The notes under the pieces: generated by a model
Told to the model about the DNA's origin: nothing
The model's database searches: none
What the model saw: the letters and a program-made list of their open reading frames with translations, nothing else
Shown here: positions 16,066 through 23,782 of the stretch, in pieces
Layout: the number at the start of each line of letters is the position of its first letter
Numbering within the stretch: the stretch's first letter is position 1
Position numbers and translations under genes: made by a program
NCBI RefSeq assembly: GCF_024199945.1
Contig: NZ_JANADP010000001.1
Coordinates: forward strand, 8,947,001 to 9,011,000
Direction of reading: 5' to 3'
DNA length: 64,000 nt
From: Bradyrhizobium sp. CCGUVB4N
Lineage (GTDB): Bacteria; Pseudomonadota; Alphaproteobacteria; Rhizobiales; Xanthobacteraceae

Positions 16066-16983
16066 TCATCTGCGATGGGCCGGAAACAGCCCCTCCGGCC
16101 GCACCACCAGCACGATCGCCATCAGCAGGTAGATCAGCATGGACGACAGCGCGGGCGCGGCGGTGGAGGCAGCGGCGCCGCTCAGCACCTGCCGCAGCAG
16201 ATTGGGCAGGAAGGCGCGGCCGAGCGTGTCGATCATGCCGACGAAGATCGCAGCGAGAAACGCGCCGCGGATCGAGCCGATGCCGCCGATCACGATGATG
16301 ACGAAGGCGAGGATGAGGATGTTCTCGCCCATGCCGATCTGCACCGTGAGGATCGGCGCCTGCATCATGCCGGCGAGCCCTGCGAGCGCCGCGCCCAGCC
16401 CGAACACCAGCGTGTAGAGCAGCTTGATGTTGATGCCGAGCGCGCCGATCATCTCGCGGTTGGAGGCGCCGGCGCGGATCAGCATGCCGACACGGGTGCG
16501 CATCACGCCGAGATAGAGCAGCAGCGCCACCAGCAGCGCGACGACGATGATCGCGAGCCGGTACGCCGGATAATGAATGCCCGGCAGGATCGGCACCGGC
16601 ACCGTGAGCCAGGCCGGCAGCGGCAGTGCGAGGCCCGCCGGCCCCCAGATCAGCCGCACGGCTTCATTGAAGAACAGGATCAGGCCGAAGGTTGCGAGCA
16701 CGTGGTCGAGGTGGTCGCGCCCATAGAGATGCCGCAGCGCACTCATTTCGAGCACGATGCCGAGCACGAGAGTCGCACCTAGTGCCAGCAACGCGCCGAG
16801 CAGGAAGCTGCCGGTCCACGCCGCGAAGGTCGCGGCGAAATAGGCGCCCATCATGTAGAGCGAGCCGTGCGCGAGGTTGACGAGATCCATGATCCCGAAC
16901 ACCAGCGTCAGGCCGGCGGCGAGCAGGAACAGCAGCAGGCCGAACTGCAATCCGTTCAAGAACTGTTCGACGACGAGCAGCAT
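16066..16983 (-). CDS. livH: HAAT ABC transporter permease (LivH-like)
   Basis: 305-aa inner-membrane permease. Near the N-terminus it has the LivH hallmark GIMDLVNLAHGSLYMMGAYF; later RAGASNREMIGALGIN is the ATPase-contact loop. It is the first gene of the operon; ATG at 16983 is preferred over the in-frame TTG at 16986. The usual LivK-type binding protein is missing upstream. Confidence 0.9.
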   Translation of the reverse strand: MLLVVEQFLNGLQFGLLLFLLAAGLTLVFGIMDLVNLAHGSLYMMGAYFAATFAAWTGSFLLGALLALGATLVLGIVLEMSALRHLYGRDHLDHVLATFGLILFFNEAVRLIWGPAGLALPLPAWLTVPVPILPGIHYPAYRLAIIVVALLVALLLYLGVMRTRVGMLIRAGASNREMIGALGINIKLLYTLVFGLGAALAGLAGMMQAPILTVQIGMGENILILAFVIIVIGGIGSIRGAFLAAIFVGMIDTLGRAFLPNLLRQVLSGAAASTAAPALSSMLIYLLMAIVLVVRPEGLFPAHRR

Positions 16984-17304
16984 CAAAACTCTTTCAGGCG
17001 CATGCGGACGCGCGCCGATGTTCGAACACAGTCGCCATCAGTGAAAGAGCTCCCCCTGCCTGTTCAAGGCGGAAAAATGGGTAATGGCAGTATCGTTCCG
17101 AGGCAAGAGTGATTCCGCGTCAGACATGCACTTTGTTGCATGCCGGTGCATGCGATCAAAAACAGGCCTCGCAAATCCCGCCTTGCACAAAACCGCCTTG
17201 CAAGAAGACTGCCGCGCAGGGTGGGGCAGCCTGACGCACCCAAACGATCACCCTCCCCCCGTTGCCGGGGAGAGGGTGCGCAGCTTGTCGGAACGAAGAT
17301 ACGT
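16984..17304. other. Intergenic region with a short palindromic repeat
   Basis: 320 bases between the liv operon and the small gene downstream of luxI. It includes a short CACCCTCCCC...GGGGAGAGGGTG hairpin around 17251-17280, which could end the luxI operon transcript. No coding potential is convincing. Confidence 0.4.
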
Positions 17305-17523
17305 CTAGTGCGACGTGACCCGTCGAGGGAAATCATCCGGCTCGTTGAGCTCGCTGTTGGCCGTCGAGGCCTCCAGCGCCGCCATCCGGAACAGGTAGGC
17401 GAGCGTCGCCAACCCGGTGTCCTCGGCCATCTGCGCCAGCTCGAGCGCCATGTCGGACATGTAGCCGAGATTCTCGTCCTTGGTTTGCGCCATGATTTGG
17501 CTGTCTCGCATCATGTTCGACAT
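17305..17523 (-). CDS. Small protein translationally coupled to the AHL synthase
   Basis: 72-aa protein, mostly helical, with body MALELAQMAEDTGLATLAYL and a polar tail. Its ATG follows the luxI stop by one base (TGA-G-ATG), a classic coupling arrangement, so it is made together with the synthase. I do not recognise a domain. Because it is bound to the quorum-sensing operon, a role in signalling, regulator stability or the response is plausible but unproven. An in-frame start at 17571 inside luxI is less likely. Confidence 0.65.
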   Translation of the reverse strand: MSNMMRDSQIMAQTKDENLGYMSDMALELAQMAEDTGLATLAYLFRMAALEASTANSELNEPDDFPRRVTSH

Positions 17524-17524
17524 C

Positions 17525-18184
17525 TCAGGCGCTCTTTCGTTGCGCGGCGGTACGGCCGCAAAGGTTGGCACGGGCGATACAATCGAGACGCGGCCCGTCC
17601 TGGTGGACGAGGTTCTTCATCCCGATCCGTTCGCGCACGATGTTGAGTGATTCCTGGCGGATCTCGATGGTCGCGGCCATGGTCCAGGAGTCCTCGACCA
17701 GCGCCGGCAATCCCAGCGGCGTGACGACGAAGCCGATGTCGTGGAAGCGCGGCAGCCACCATGTCTCCATGACGAGGCAAAGCCGCTCAATGCCCTGATC
17801 GAGGCAGAACTCCTGCGCCGCCGCCATCAGCTGCAGATTGAACGCACCATCGCGGCGCTCGCGCGTCACGAAGAAGCGCGACCATTCCCAGACCTGCGGA
17901 TCGACCGGGCAGCCGCGCACCGCAGCGAGATGGGGGAAGACCTCGCTCATCATGGTCGACTTGGTGGTCGGATACAGGCGGGAACCGCCGAGCACGCGGC
18001 GATTCTCGAGAGCCAGCAGATAGACCGCGTCCTCGTTGTCGTAGTCGTCGATCTCGCGGCTGTCGGGCTTGCGCAGCGCCTCCCATTTCCGCTCTTCGAC
18101 GAAAATCTCGTGGCGCACACGGAAATGCTGTTCGAGCACATCCTCGTAGAGGTGCCGGTTGACGGCAGAAATCACATGAATCAT
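17525..18184 (-). CDS. bjaI: Acyl-homoserine-lactone synthase (LuxI family, BjaI/BraI-like)
   Basis: 219-aa LuxI-type synthase. All eight invariant residues are present: R24, F28, W34, D46, D49, R69, E100 and R103 (VRHEIFVEERKW; EIDDYDN; GGSRL; WEWSRF). It forms an acyl- or aryl-HSL from S-adenosylmethionine. The order luxR then luxI on one strand and the overall sequence suggest the BjaI/BraI/RpaI subgroup, which uses acyl-CoA and not acyl-ACP (isovaleryl-, cinnamoyl- or p-coumaroyl-HSL). That subgroup call is from memory and unverified. A GGGGGAG ribosome site precedes the ATG. Confidence 0.85.
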   Translation of the reverse strand: MIHVISAVNRHLYEDVLEQHFRVRHEIFVEERKWEALRKPDSREIDDYDNEDAVYLLALENRRVLGGSRLYPTTKSTMMSEVFPHLAAVRGCPVDPQVWEWSRFFVTRERRDGAFNLQLMAAAQEFCLDQGIERLCLVMETWWLPRFHDIGFVVTPLGLPALVEDSWTMAATIEIRQESLNIVRERIGMKNLVHQDGPRLDCIARANLCGRTAAQRKSA

Positions 18185-18238
18185 GAACTCCCCCATGGCT
18201 TGAAATGGGGGCAGCCTCAGCGAAAAAGCCAAAACCGA

Positions 18239-18260
18239 CTATTGGGAAATTTCCCAGTAG
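18239..18260. promoter_or_regulatory. lux-box-like palindrome
   Basis: 22-bp near-perfect dyad with core TTGGGAAATTTCCCA (20 of 22 positions symmetric), in the 85-base gap between the luxR stop and the luxI start. Position and length are those of a LuxR-protein binding site activating luxI. Confidence 0.8.
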
Positions 18261-18269
18261 GCGAAGATT

Positions 18270-18998
18270 TCAGGGATTGATGATTCTTTGGCGGATCGCG
18301 ATCGCGACCGCATGCGTCCGGTTGACGGCGCCGAGCTTGCGCGCAGCGGTTGCAAGATGCTCTTCGGCGGTGCGCTGCGTGATGTTGAGGATCTCGCCGA
18401 TCTCCCAGGCGGACTTGCCCTGCGATGCCCAGGCGATCACCTCGCGCTCGCGCGGGGTCAGGCGCGCCGACGGATGCGGCGACGGCGCGAGCAGACGGCG
18501 AATGTGGTCGAAGCCGTACATCGCGATCAAATGCAGGGCAGGCTTGCTGCGGGCATTGAGATCGAGATGAACGCCGCCGAGCGAGACGCCGGCCTCATAA
18601 CCGGTCAAGCCGTGGATCGGCACGACGAAACCGCGCGACATGCGGAAATCGGCTGCACGCCGCATCACCTCGACCGCGCCCGGCTCGAGATCCGCGTCAT
18701 AAGGCGCTTCCGACCATTCGAACGGATTGACCGTGTGGCGGCACTTCCTGATCACGGGATCGACGCGGTCGTAGCTCTTTTCGGTGTAGAGGCTGAACCA
18801 TTCCGCAGGCCATCTCTTGGCCAGCACCATCTGCGAAAAGCGCTGATCGGGATTCGGCAATCCGGTGACGATGATGTGCTCGAAGCCGTAGCGGCCGAAG
18901 GTGATCGCAAGCGCATCCATTGCGTCCGGGACCCTGTCATAGGCTCCCAGCCCTTCGATGAAGTCCAGCGCTTCCCGGCCATAATCAACGGCAGACAT
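18270..18998 (-). CDS. bjaR: LuxR-family quorum-sensing regulator (BjaR-like)
   Basis: 242-aa regulator. The autoinducer-binding domain (about 15-165) keeps W67, Y71, D80, P81, W95 and G123, which correspond with a constant offset to W57, Y61, D70, P71, W85 and G113 of TraR. The C-terminal LuxR helix-turn-helix is at about 178-240 (LTPREREVIAWASQGKS). It lies upstream of luxI in the same direction and should activate luxI through the palindrome at 18239-18260. ATG 18998 gives the family length. Confidence 0.9.
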   Translation of the reverse strand: MSAVDYGREALDFIEGLGAYDRVPDAMDALAITFGRYGFEHIIVTGLPNPDQRFSQMVLAKRWPAEWFSLYTEKSYDRVDPVIRKCRHTVNPFEWSEAPYDADLEPGAVEVMRRAADFRMSRGFVVPIHGLTGYEAGVSLGGVHLDLNARSKPALHLIAMYGFDHIRRLLAPSPHPSARLTPREREVIAWASQGKSAWEIGEILNITQRTAEEHLATAARKLGAVNRTHAVAIAIRQRIINP

Positions 18999-19133
18999 CG
19001 GTGCGTTTCCTGACCCTCGCCGTTCCGTATAGCACGTCTTTGGGGGCGGCCTCAATTCACCGCTTCCGTAATTTCCCGGTGTGGCTTTCGCACCGAAGAT
19101 TTAATCTACTTGTGGAGGAAGTGACGCCAAGTT

Positions 19134-19146
19134 ACACCTGAGGTGT
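19134..19146. promoter_or_regulatory. Perfect palindrome upstream of a small gene
   Basis: ACACCT-G-AGGTGT, about 20 bases upstream of the 58-aa gene at 19166 and in the divergent space from luxR. It is a possible operator; the binding protein is unknown. Confidence 0.4.
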
Positions 19147-19165
19147 CTAGAGCGGGAAAGCCACG

Positions 19166-19342
19166 ATGGAAGACGAGAACATCGCCCTCAACAGCGTGCT
19201 CGGCCTGGAATTGAACCGCGTGTTTTTCGCCGTGCGCGATACGGCCAACAAGCAGAAGATCATCGAGTTCGCGCGCGAGGTGCTGCAAAGCGAGCGCCCC
19301 AAGCTCGTCGACAGCGCTTCACCGGAAAATCCTGCGAGATAG
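19166..19342 (+). CDS. Small hypothetical protein, divergent from luxR
   Basis: 58-aa protein starting MEDENIALNSVLGLELNRVF and ending in a Pro/Ser-rich tail. The middle (AVRDTANKQKIIEFAREVL) is predicted helical. It has a plausible GGGAAAG ribosome site and a perfect 13-bp palindrome just upstream. I do not recognise the family. Proximity to the quorum-sensing pair is suggestive only. Confidence 0.5.
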   Translation: MEDENIALNSVLGLELNRVFFAVRDTANKQKIIEFAREVLQSERPKLVDSASPENPAR

Positions 19343-19543
19343 CCGCAGGTGCAGCAGACGACGCCGATGCAACCGATCGCGTGGCGATATCTTTCGATGT
19401 GAGCGCGCTGCTTTTGGTCGAAACACCCTGACCGCGACGTTACCCGTCCTCCTCCCCTCCACTAAAGTCCCACTTGCCGCTGGCTGACGTCACAGCTTCC
19501 GTGAGATGATCGCCGCCACGATCGTCTTTCGGATGCCAAGACC

Positions 19544-20482
19544 ATGATGACTCTGCGCCAGGTTGAAGTGATCCGTGCCGTGATGGTGACGGGCACCATT
19601 GGCGGCGCGGCGAAGCTGTTGAACGTGTCGGCGCCGGGGATCAGCCGGCTGGTCAAATACACTGAGCGCTCGCTCGGCATCCGCTTCTTCCAGCGCCAGA
19701 ACGGCCGCTACTTCCCGACGCCGGAAGCCGAGAACATTTTCGAGCAGATCAACGGCGTCTACAAGAAGGTCGACGACCTCTCCGAGATCATCTCCAAGAT
19801 CGGCCGCGGCGGATTGTCGGAGCTGCGCATCGGCTCGGTGCCGAGCATCTCGCAGGTGATGGTGCCGCGCGCGATCGAGCGCGTCCGGCGCCGCTATCCC
19901 GACCTCGGCATCGACATCAACATCCTCAAGCTCGAGGAAGCGATCGACTATCTCATGCTCGGCCGCGGCGAGTGCGTGGCGATGAGCTACCGGCTGGAGC
20001 ATTCCGGCCTCGATTTCATGCCGCTTGCCTCGGGCGAGCTCTATTGCATCGTGCCGCCCGGCCACGAGCTTGCCGGCCGCAAGCAGGTCTCCGCCGCCGA
20101 GATCACCCGCTATCCGCTGATCGGGATCGATCCGAACGACCCTTACGGCCGCATCATGGCCGAGATCTTTGCGCGCAACCGGCTGGAGTACAACATCACC
20201 ATCCGCGCGCGGTTCGGCACCACGGTCTGCGCGCTGGTGAAGGCCGGGCTCGGCATTGCCATCATCGACCAGTTCACCGTGGCCCATGGCGGCTATCCGG
20301 GCATCGAGCTCCTGAAGATCACCGAGCCGACCCGGTTCGACACCTATATTGCGGTGAAGCGCGGCGCCCCGCTGTCGCTCCATGTCGAATATTTCATCGA
20401 GTCCCTGCGCGCCGAGATGCGCGCGGTCGAGCCGTCCCGCGGCAACGGCAGGGCCGCCTCGGGGCGCGGGCGCAAGAAATAA
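19544..20482 (+). CDS. LysR-type transcriptional regulator of the quinate/shikimate operon
   Basis: 312-aa LysR protein. The N-terminal winged helix (MTLRQVEVIRAVMVTGTIGG; LNVSAPGISRLVKYTE) is followed by a periplasmic-binding-protein-like effector domain from about residue 92. Two in-frame ATGs (19544 and 19547) are possible. It precedes the shikimate dehydrogenase gene in the same direction by 143 bases. By position it likely activates the operon at 20626-29190 in response to quinate, shikimate or an intermediate. The effector is inferred. Confidence 0.88.
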   Translation: MMTLRQVEVIRAVMVTGTIGGAAKLLNVSAPGISRLVKYTERSLGIRFFQRQNGRYFPTPEAENIFEQINGVYKKVDDLSEIISKIGRGGLSELRIGSVPSISQVMVPRAIERVRRRYPDLGIDINILKLEEAIDYLMLGRGECVAMSYRLEHSGLDFMPLASGELYCIVPPGHELAGRKQVSAAEITRYPLIGIDPNDPYGRIMAEIFARNRLEYNITIRARFGTTVCALVKAGLGIAIIDQFTVAHGGYPGIELLKITEPTRFDTYIAVKRGAPLSLHVEYFIESLRAEMRAVEPSRGNGRAASGRGRKK

Positions 20483-20534
20483 CATTATGTTAGGTTTGCT
20501 GGCTAAATGGGTAATTGTGTTAGGCAGGGGAAAG

Positions 20535-20620
20535 ACTATCGTCCCTCTTGGAATGGTGCGGATTTCCCCGCTAATGGCCGGACCTCAACGCGCCCCAACA
20601 GACGATCAAGAGACGATAGT
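20535..20620. promoter_or_regulatory. Separated 9-bp inverted repeat before the quinate/shikimate operon
   Basis: ACTATCGTC (20535-20543) and GACGATAGT (20612-20620) are perfect reverse complements about 68 bases apart. The second copy ends 5 bases before the dehydrogenase start codon. They could be paired protein sites or an mRNA stem near the start. Confidence 0.4.
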
Positions 20621-20625
20621 GGATC

Positions 20626-21504
20626 ATGTCTAGCCGCGGACCCATCGCCCCCAAGAAACTCCTGACCGGCCTGATCGGCGCGCCGATCGCCCATTCCGCC
20701 TCCCCCGCCATGCACGAGCGCGCCGCCGAAGCGCTTGGCCTGCGCGGCCATTATCAGCTCATCGAGGTCGCCGGCGCGGACGCGACCGGTCTCAGCATGA
20801 TGCTCGAGGGCGTGCGGCGGCTGGGCTTTGCCGGCGTCAACGTCACCTTTCCCTACAAGGAGGCGGTGGTGCCGCTGCTCGACGAGCTGGCTACGACGGC
20901 GGCGACCATGGCCGCGGTCAACACCGTCGTCGTCAAGGACGGCCGCCTGATCGGCCACAACACCGACACCACCGGCTTTGCGCGCGCCGTCAAGCCGTTG
21001 CTGGCTCCTGCCGGAAACGCGGTCGCCGTGATCGGCACCGGCGGCGTCGGCAAGGCGATCGCCTTTGCGCTGGCGAGCCTGAAGGTGGCCGACCTCCGCA
21101 TCTTCGACAGCGAGCCGGCGCGAGCCGAAAAACTCGCCGCGCTGCTGACCAAGCATGGTGGCGCGCGGGTCGCCAGGAGCGTCGAGGACGCGCTCGACGG
21201 CGCAACCGGCCTCGTCAACGGCACGCCGGTCGGCATGCTGCCGAACCGCGACACCCCGGTCCCGCCCACGCTGCTGCGCGAAAGCCTGTGGGTCGCCGAC
21301 GCCGTCTATTCGCCGCTGATCACGCCGCTCCTTGCCGCAGCGCAGGAGAAGGGCGCGCGGATCATGACCGGGCGCGAGCTTGCGATCTACCAGGCTGCCG
21401 ACGCCTTCGAACTGTTCACAGGCCTTGCCCCGTCGACCGAAGTCATGGGAGAGGCTTTTGACGCCGTGATGGCCGCGCGCAGCGCCGCCTATCAGGCAGC
21501 TTGA
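20626..21504 (+). CDS. Shikimate/quinate dehydrogenase (AroE family), probably catabolic
   Basis: 292-aa enzyme. The substrate domain has NVTFPYK (K78) and HNTD (D114), the catalytic Lys-Asp pair. The dinucleotide site is GTGGVGKA at 137-144. After the second strand it has D161 (RIFDSEPAR), where NADP-using biosynthetic AroE proteins carry a basic NRT-type loop; an acidic residue here points to NAD and to a catabolic quinate/shikimate dehydrogenase. It heads an operon with a HAAT transporter and a dehydroshikimate dehydratase, so it should oxidise imported shikimate or quinate to the 3-dehydro acid. The ribosome site before the ATG is weak. Confidence 0.85.
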   Translation: MSSRGPIAPKKLLTGLIGAPIAHSASPAMHERAAEALGLRGHYQLIEVAGADATGLSMMLEGVRRLGFAGVNVTFPYKEAVVPLLDELATTAATMAAVNTVVVKDGRLIGHNTDTTGFARAVKPLLAPAGNAVAVIGTGGVGKAIAFALASLKVADLRIFDSEPARAEKLAALLTKHGGARVARSVEDALDGATGLVNGTPVGMLPNRDTPVPPTLLRESLWVADAVYSPLITPLLAAAQEKGARIMTGRELAIYQAADAFELFTGLAPSTEVMGEAFDAVMAARSAAYQAA

Positions 21505-21559
21505 AGCGAAGCGGCCGGACACAAGGCCGCTTGCAAAATTGAAACGGGAGGAGAGGACG

Positions 21560-22690
21560 ATGAAATCAACGCTACTGGTGGGCGCGCTGCTCACCGCAAT
21601 CACGACATCGGGCGCCTATGCGCAGGCGATCAAGCTCGCCGACGTCGCCGAACTCTCCGGTGGCGGCGCCACCGTCGGCACCAACTGGAAGAACGGCATC
21701 GATCTCGCGATCGAGGAGATCAACGCCAAGGGCGGCGTGCTCGGCCGCAAGCTCGAGGTCACCCATGCCGACTCGCAATCCAACCCCGGCGTCGCCCGCG
21801 CTCAGGTGCAGAAGGCGCTCGATGCCGAACCCTATGTACTGCTCGGACCCGGCTATTCCGGCTCGGTGAAGGTCACCGCCCCACTTGCCGCCGAAGCCGG
21901 CATCGCCCAGATCATGGGTGGCGAAGCCGCCGAACTGACCCAGGCCGGCAACAAATTCCTGTTCCGCACCTCGTTCGGCCAGCAGTCCTCGATGCCGAAG
22001 GTCGCAAAATACATCCACGACGACATGAAGGCGAAGTCGGTCGCGGTGGTCTGGGTCAACAATGACTTCGGCCGCGGCGGACGCGACGTCGTCGTCAAGG
22101 AGCTGGAGCGGCTCGGCTCCAAGGTCGTCGCGGATCTCTCCACCGAGGCGGGCCAGGCCGATTTCGCCGCCGACGTCGGCAAGATCAAGGCCGCCAATCC
22201 CGACGCCGTGTTCGTCTATCTGAACGAGGAAGAGAGCGCGCGTATTCTCAAGGAGCTGAAGCGCCAGGGCGTCACCGCGCCGCTGATGGGCGAGACCACG
22301 CTGATCGGCCAGAAGGTGATCGAGCTCGCCGGCGACGCCGCCAACGGCGCGCGCGGCCATGTCGGCCTCACCACGGATGCGCCGGTCGACCTGATCAAGG
22401 GTTTCCGCGACCGCTTCTCGAAGAAGTACAATTACGTGCCCGACCATAACGGCCTGAAGGGCTACCTCGCCGTCTACATGGTGAAGGCCACCACCGAGAA
22501 GATGGGCAAGGTCGATTCCAAGGCTTTTGCCGATACGCTGCACGGCCTGACCATCAAGGCCGCGGACGAGCCGGGTATTTTGATGGACGTCACCTTCGAT
22601 GCAAACGGCGACATCGACCGGCAGAGTTTTCTGGTCGAGGTGGTCGAAGGCAAGCAGGTCGTGAAGCAGGTGCTGCCGAAGGTGAAGTGA
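21560..22690 (+). CDS. HAAT ABC transporter substrate-binding protein
   Basis: 376-aa periplasmic protein. The signal peptide is MKSTLLVGALLTAITTSGAY with cleavage near YAQA. The mature part has the type I Leu/Ile/Val-binding fold (LADVAELSGGGATVGTNWKN at its start; LGPGYSGSVKVTAPLA). GGGAGGAGAGG precedes the ATG. It is the binding component of the transporter encoded directly downstream. The catabolic genes around it suggest quinate, shikimate or dehydroshikimate as ligand; this is inference. Confidence 0.88.
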   Translation: MKSTLLVGALLTAITTSGAYAQAIKLADVAELSGGGATVGTNWKNGIDLAIEEINAKGGVLGRKLEVTHADSQSNPGVARAQVQKALDAEPYVLLGPGYSGSVKVTAPLAAEAGIAQIMGGEAAELTQAGNKFLFRTSFGQQSSMPKVAKYIHDDMKAKSVAVVWVNNDFGRGGRDVVVKELERLGSKVVADLSTEAGQADFAADVGKIKAANPDAVFVYLNEEESARILKELKRQGVTAPLMGETTLIGQKVIELAGDAANGARGHVGLTTDAPVDLIKGFRDRFSKKYNYVPDHNGLKGYLAVYMVKATTEKMGKVDSKAFADTLHGLTIKAADEPGILMDVTFDANGDIDRQSFLVEVVEGKQVVKQVLPKVK

Positions 22691-22705
22691 GGCGGTCTTC
22701 GCCCT

Positions 22706-22873
22706 TCTCCCTCGCCCCGCCTTTTGCGGGGAGAGATCTCTCTTCCCCTTCTCCCCGTTCTTACGAGGAGAGGGTTGGGGTGAGGGGCCGCTTCCGCAAA
22801 AATGGTGAGAGTTAGGCTCGCGGAGAGAGCCCCTCACCCCACCCTCTCCCCGCAAGCGCGGGGCGAGGGAGAT
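22706..22873. repeat. Dispersed palindromic repeat, family C copy 1
   Basis: Two hairpin-forming blocks rich in CTCTCCCCG/CGGGGAGAG, with TTCTTACGAGGAGAGGGTTG and GAGCCCCTCACCC. It is related to 35478-35620. It lies inside the operon, between the binding-protein and permease genes, where such elements often set mRNA stability. Confidence 0.75.
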
Positions 22874-22906
22874 GATAGAGCCGGACGTGGGACACGAGAG
22901 GGGAAA

Positions 22907-23782
22907 ATGTCCAATCTGTTCGATCTTCTGGTCGCGGGACTGGCCACCGGCGCGATCTATGCGCTGGTCGCGGTCGGCTTCACGCTGCTGTGGCAGACCT
23001 CGCAGACCATCAATTTCGCGCAAGGCGAGTTCGTGATGCTGCCGGCATTTTTGATGCTGGCGGCGATGCATGTCGGCGCGCCGTTCTGGCTCGCGATCAT
23101 TCTCGGCATCCTCTTGTCGATGATCCTGCTTGGGCTGGCCTTCAAGATGCTGCTGGTCGATCCGATGATGCGCCATGGCGTGCTGCCGCTCGCGATCGCG
23201 ACCATGGCGCTGGCGATCGGGATCAAGGAAGCCGTCAAGCAGTTCTTCAGCGCGGAGGCGTCGCCCTTTCCGTCGATCGTGCCGACCGGCGACATCTCCA
23301 TCCTCGGCCACGCCGTCTCGCTGCAGAGCATTGGCGTCCTGGTCGTCGCCATCCTCGCCGTGTTCGGCCTGACGACGCTGCTCAACCGCACCTCGTTCGG
23401 CCACCAGATGCAGGCGGCAGCCCAAAACCCGACGGTGGCGCGCATCATCGGCGTGCCCGTCGAGCGCATGATCCTGCTGACCTTCCTGATCAACGCCTTC
23501 CTGGTCGCCCTTGCCTCGCTGCTGATCACGCCGATCTATCTGGCGAAGTTCTCCTCCGGCGAAGTGCTGGGCCAGGCCGCCTTCATCGCCGCGATCGTCG
23601 GCGGCTTCAACCAGGTGCGGGGCGCCATCGCCGGCGGCCTGTTGATCGGCGTGCTCGACAATCTCGCGGCCGCCTATGTCTCGACGCAGTACCGCGCCGC
23701 CGTGCCGATGATGTTCCTGATCGCCGTCATCCTGTTCCGGCCGCAAGGATTGCTCGGCCGCGCCGAGGAGCGCACGGTATGA
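22907..23782 (+). CDS. livH: HAAT ABC transporter permease (LivH-like)
   Basis: 291-aa inner-membrane permease. It opens MSNLFDLLVAGLATGAIYAL and carries the family segment TSQTINFAQGEFVMLPAF. The loop AAAQNPTVARIIGVPVERMI contacts the ATPases. The start is ATG 22907; upstream in-frame sequence is only repeat DNA. The stop overlaps the next start (ATGA). Together with the downstream permease it forms the channel for the binding protein at 21560-22690. Confidence 0.9.
   Translation: MSNLFDLLVAGLATGAIYALVAVGFTLLWQTSQTINFAQGEFVMLPAFLMLAAMHVGAPFWLAIILGILLSMILLGLAFKMLLVDPMMRHGVLPLAIATMALAIGIKEAVKQFFSAEASPFPSIVPTGDISILGHAVSLQSIGVLVVAILAVFGLTTLLNRTSFGHQMQAAAQNPTVARIIGVPVERMILLTFLINAFLVALASLLITPIYLAKFSSGEVLGQAAFIAAIVGGFNQVRGAIAGGLLIGVLDNLAAAYVSTQYRAAVPMMFLIAVILFRPQGLLGRAEERTV

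Noticed and set aside
21572..23746. A 724-codon minus-strand frame across the SBP and livH genes
   Set aside because: It crosses an intergenic repeat and two certain plus-strand genes and has shadow-type composition.
22990..23778. Long N-terminal extension of the LivM frame upstream of 23779
   Set aside because: It is an out-of-frame reading of livH; the ATGA overlap and family length fix the start at 23779.
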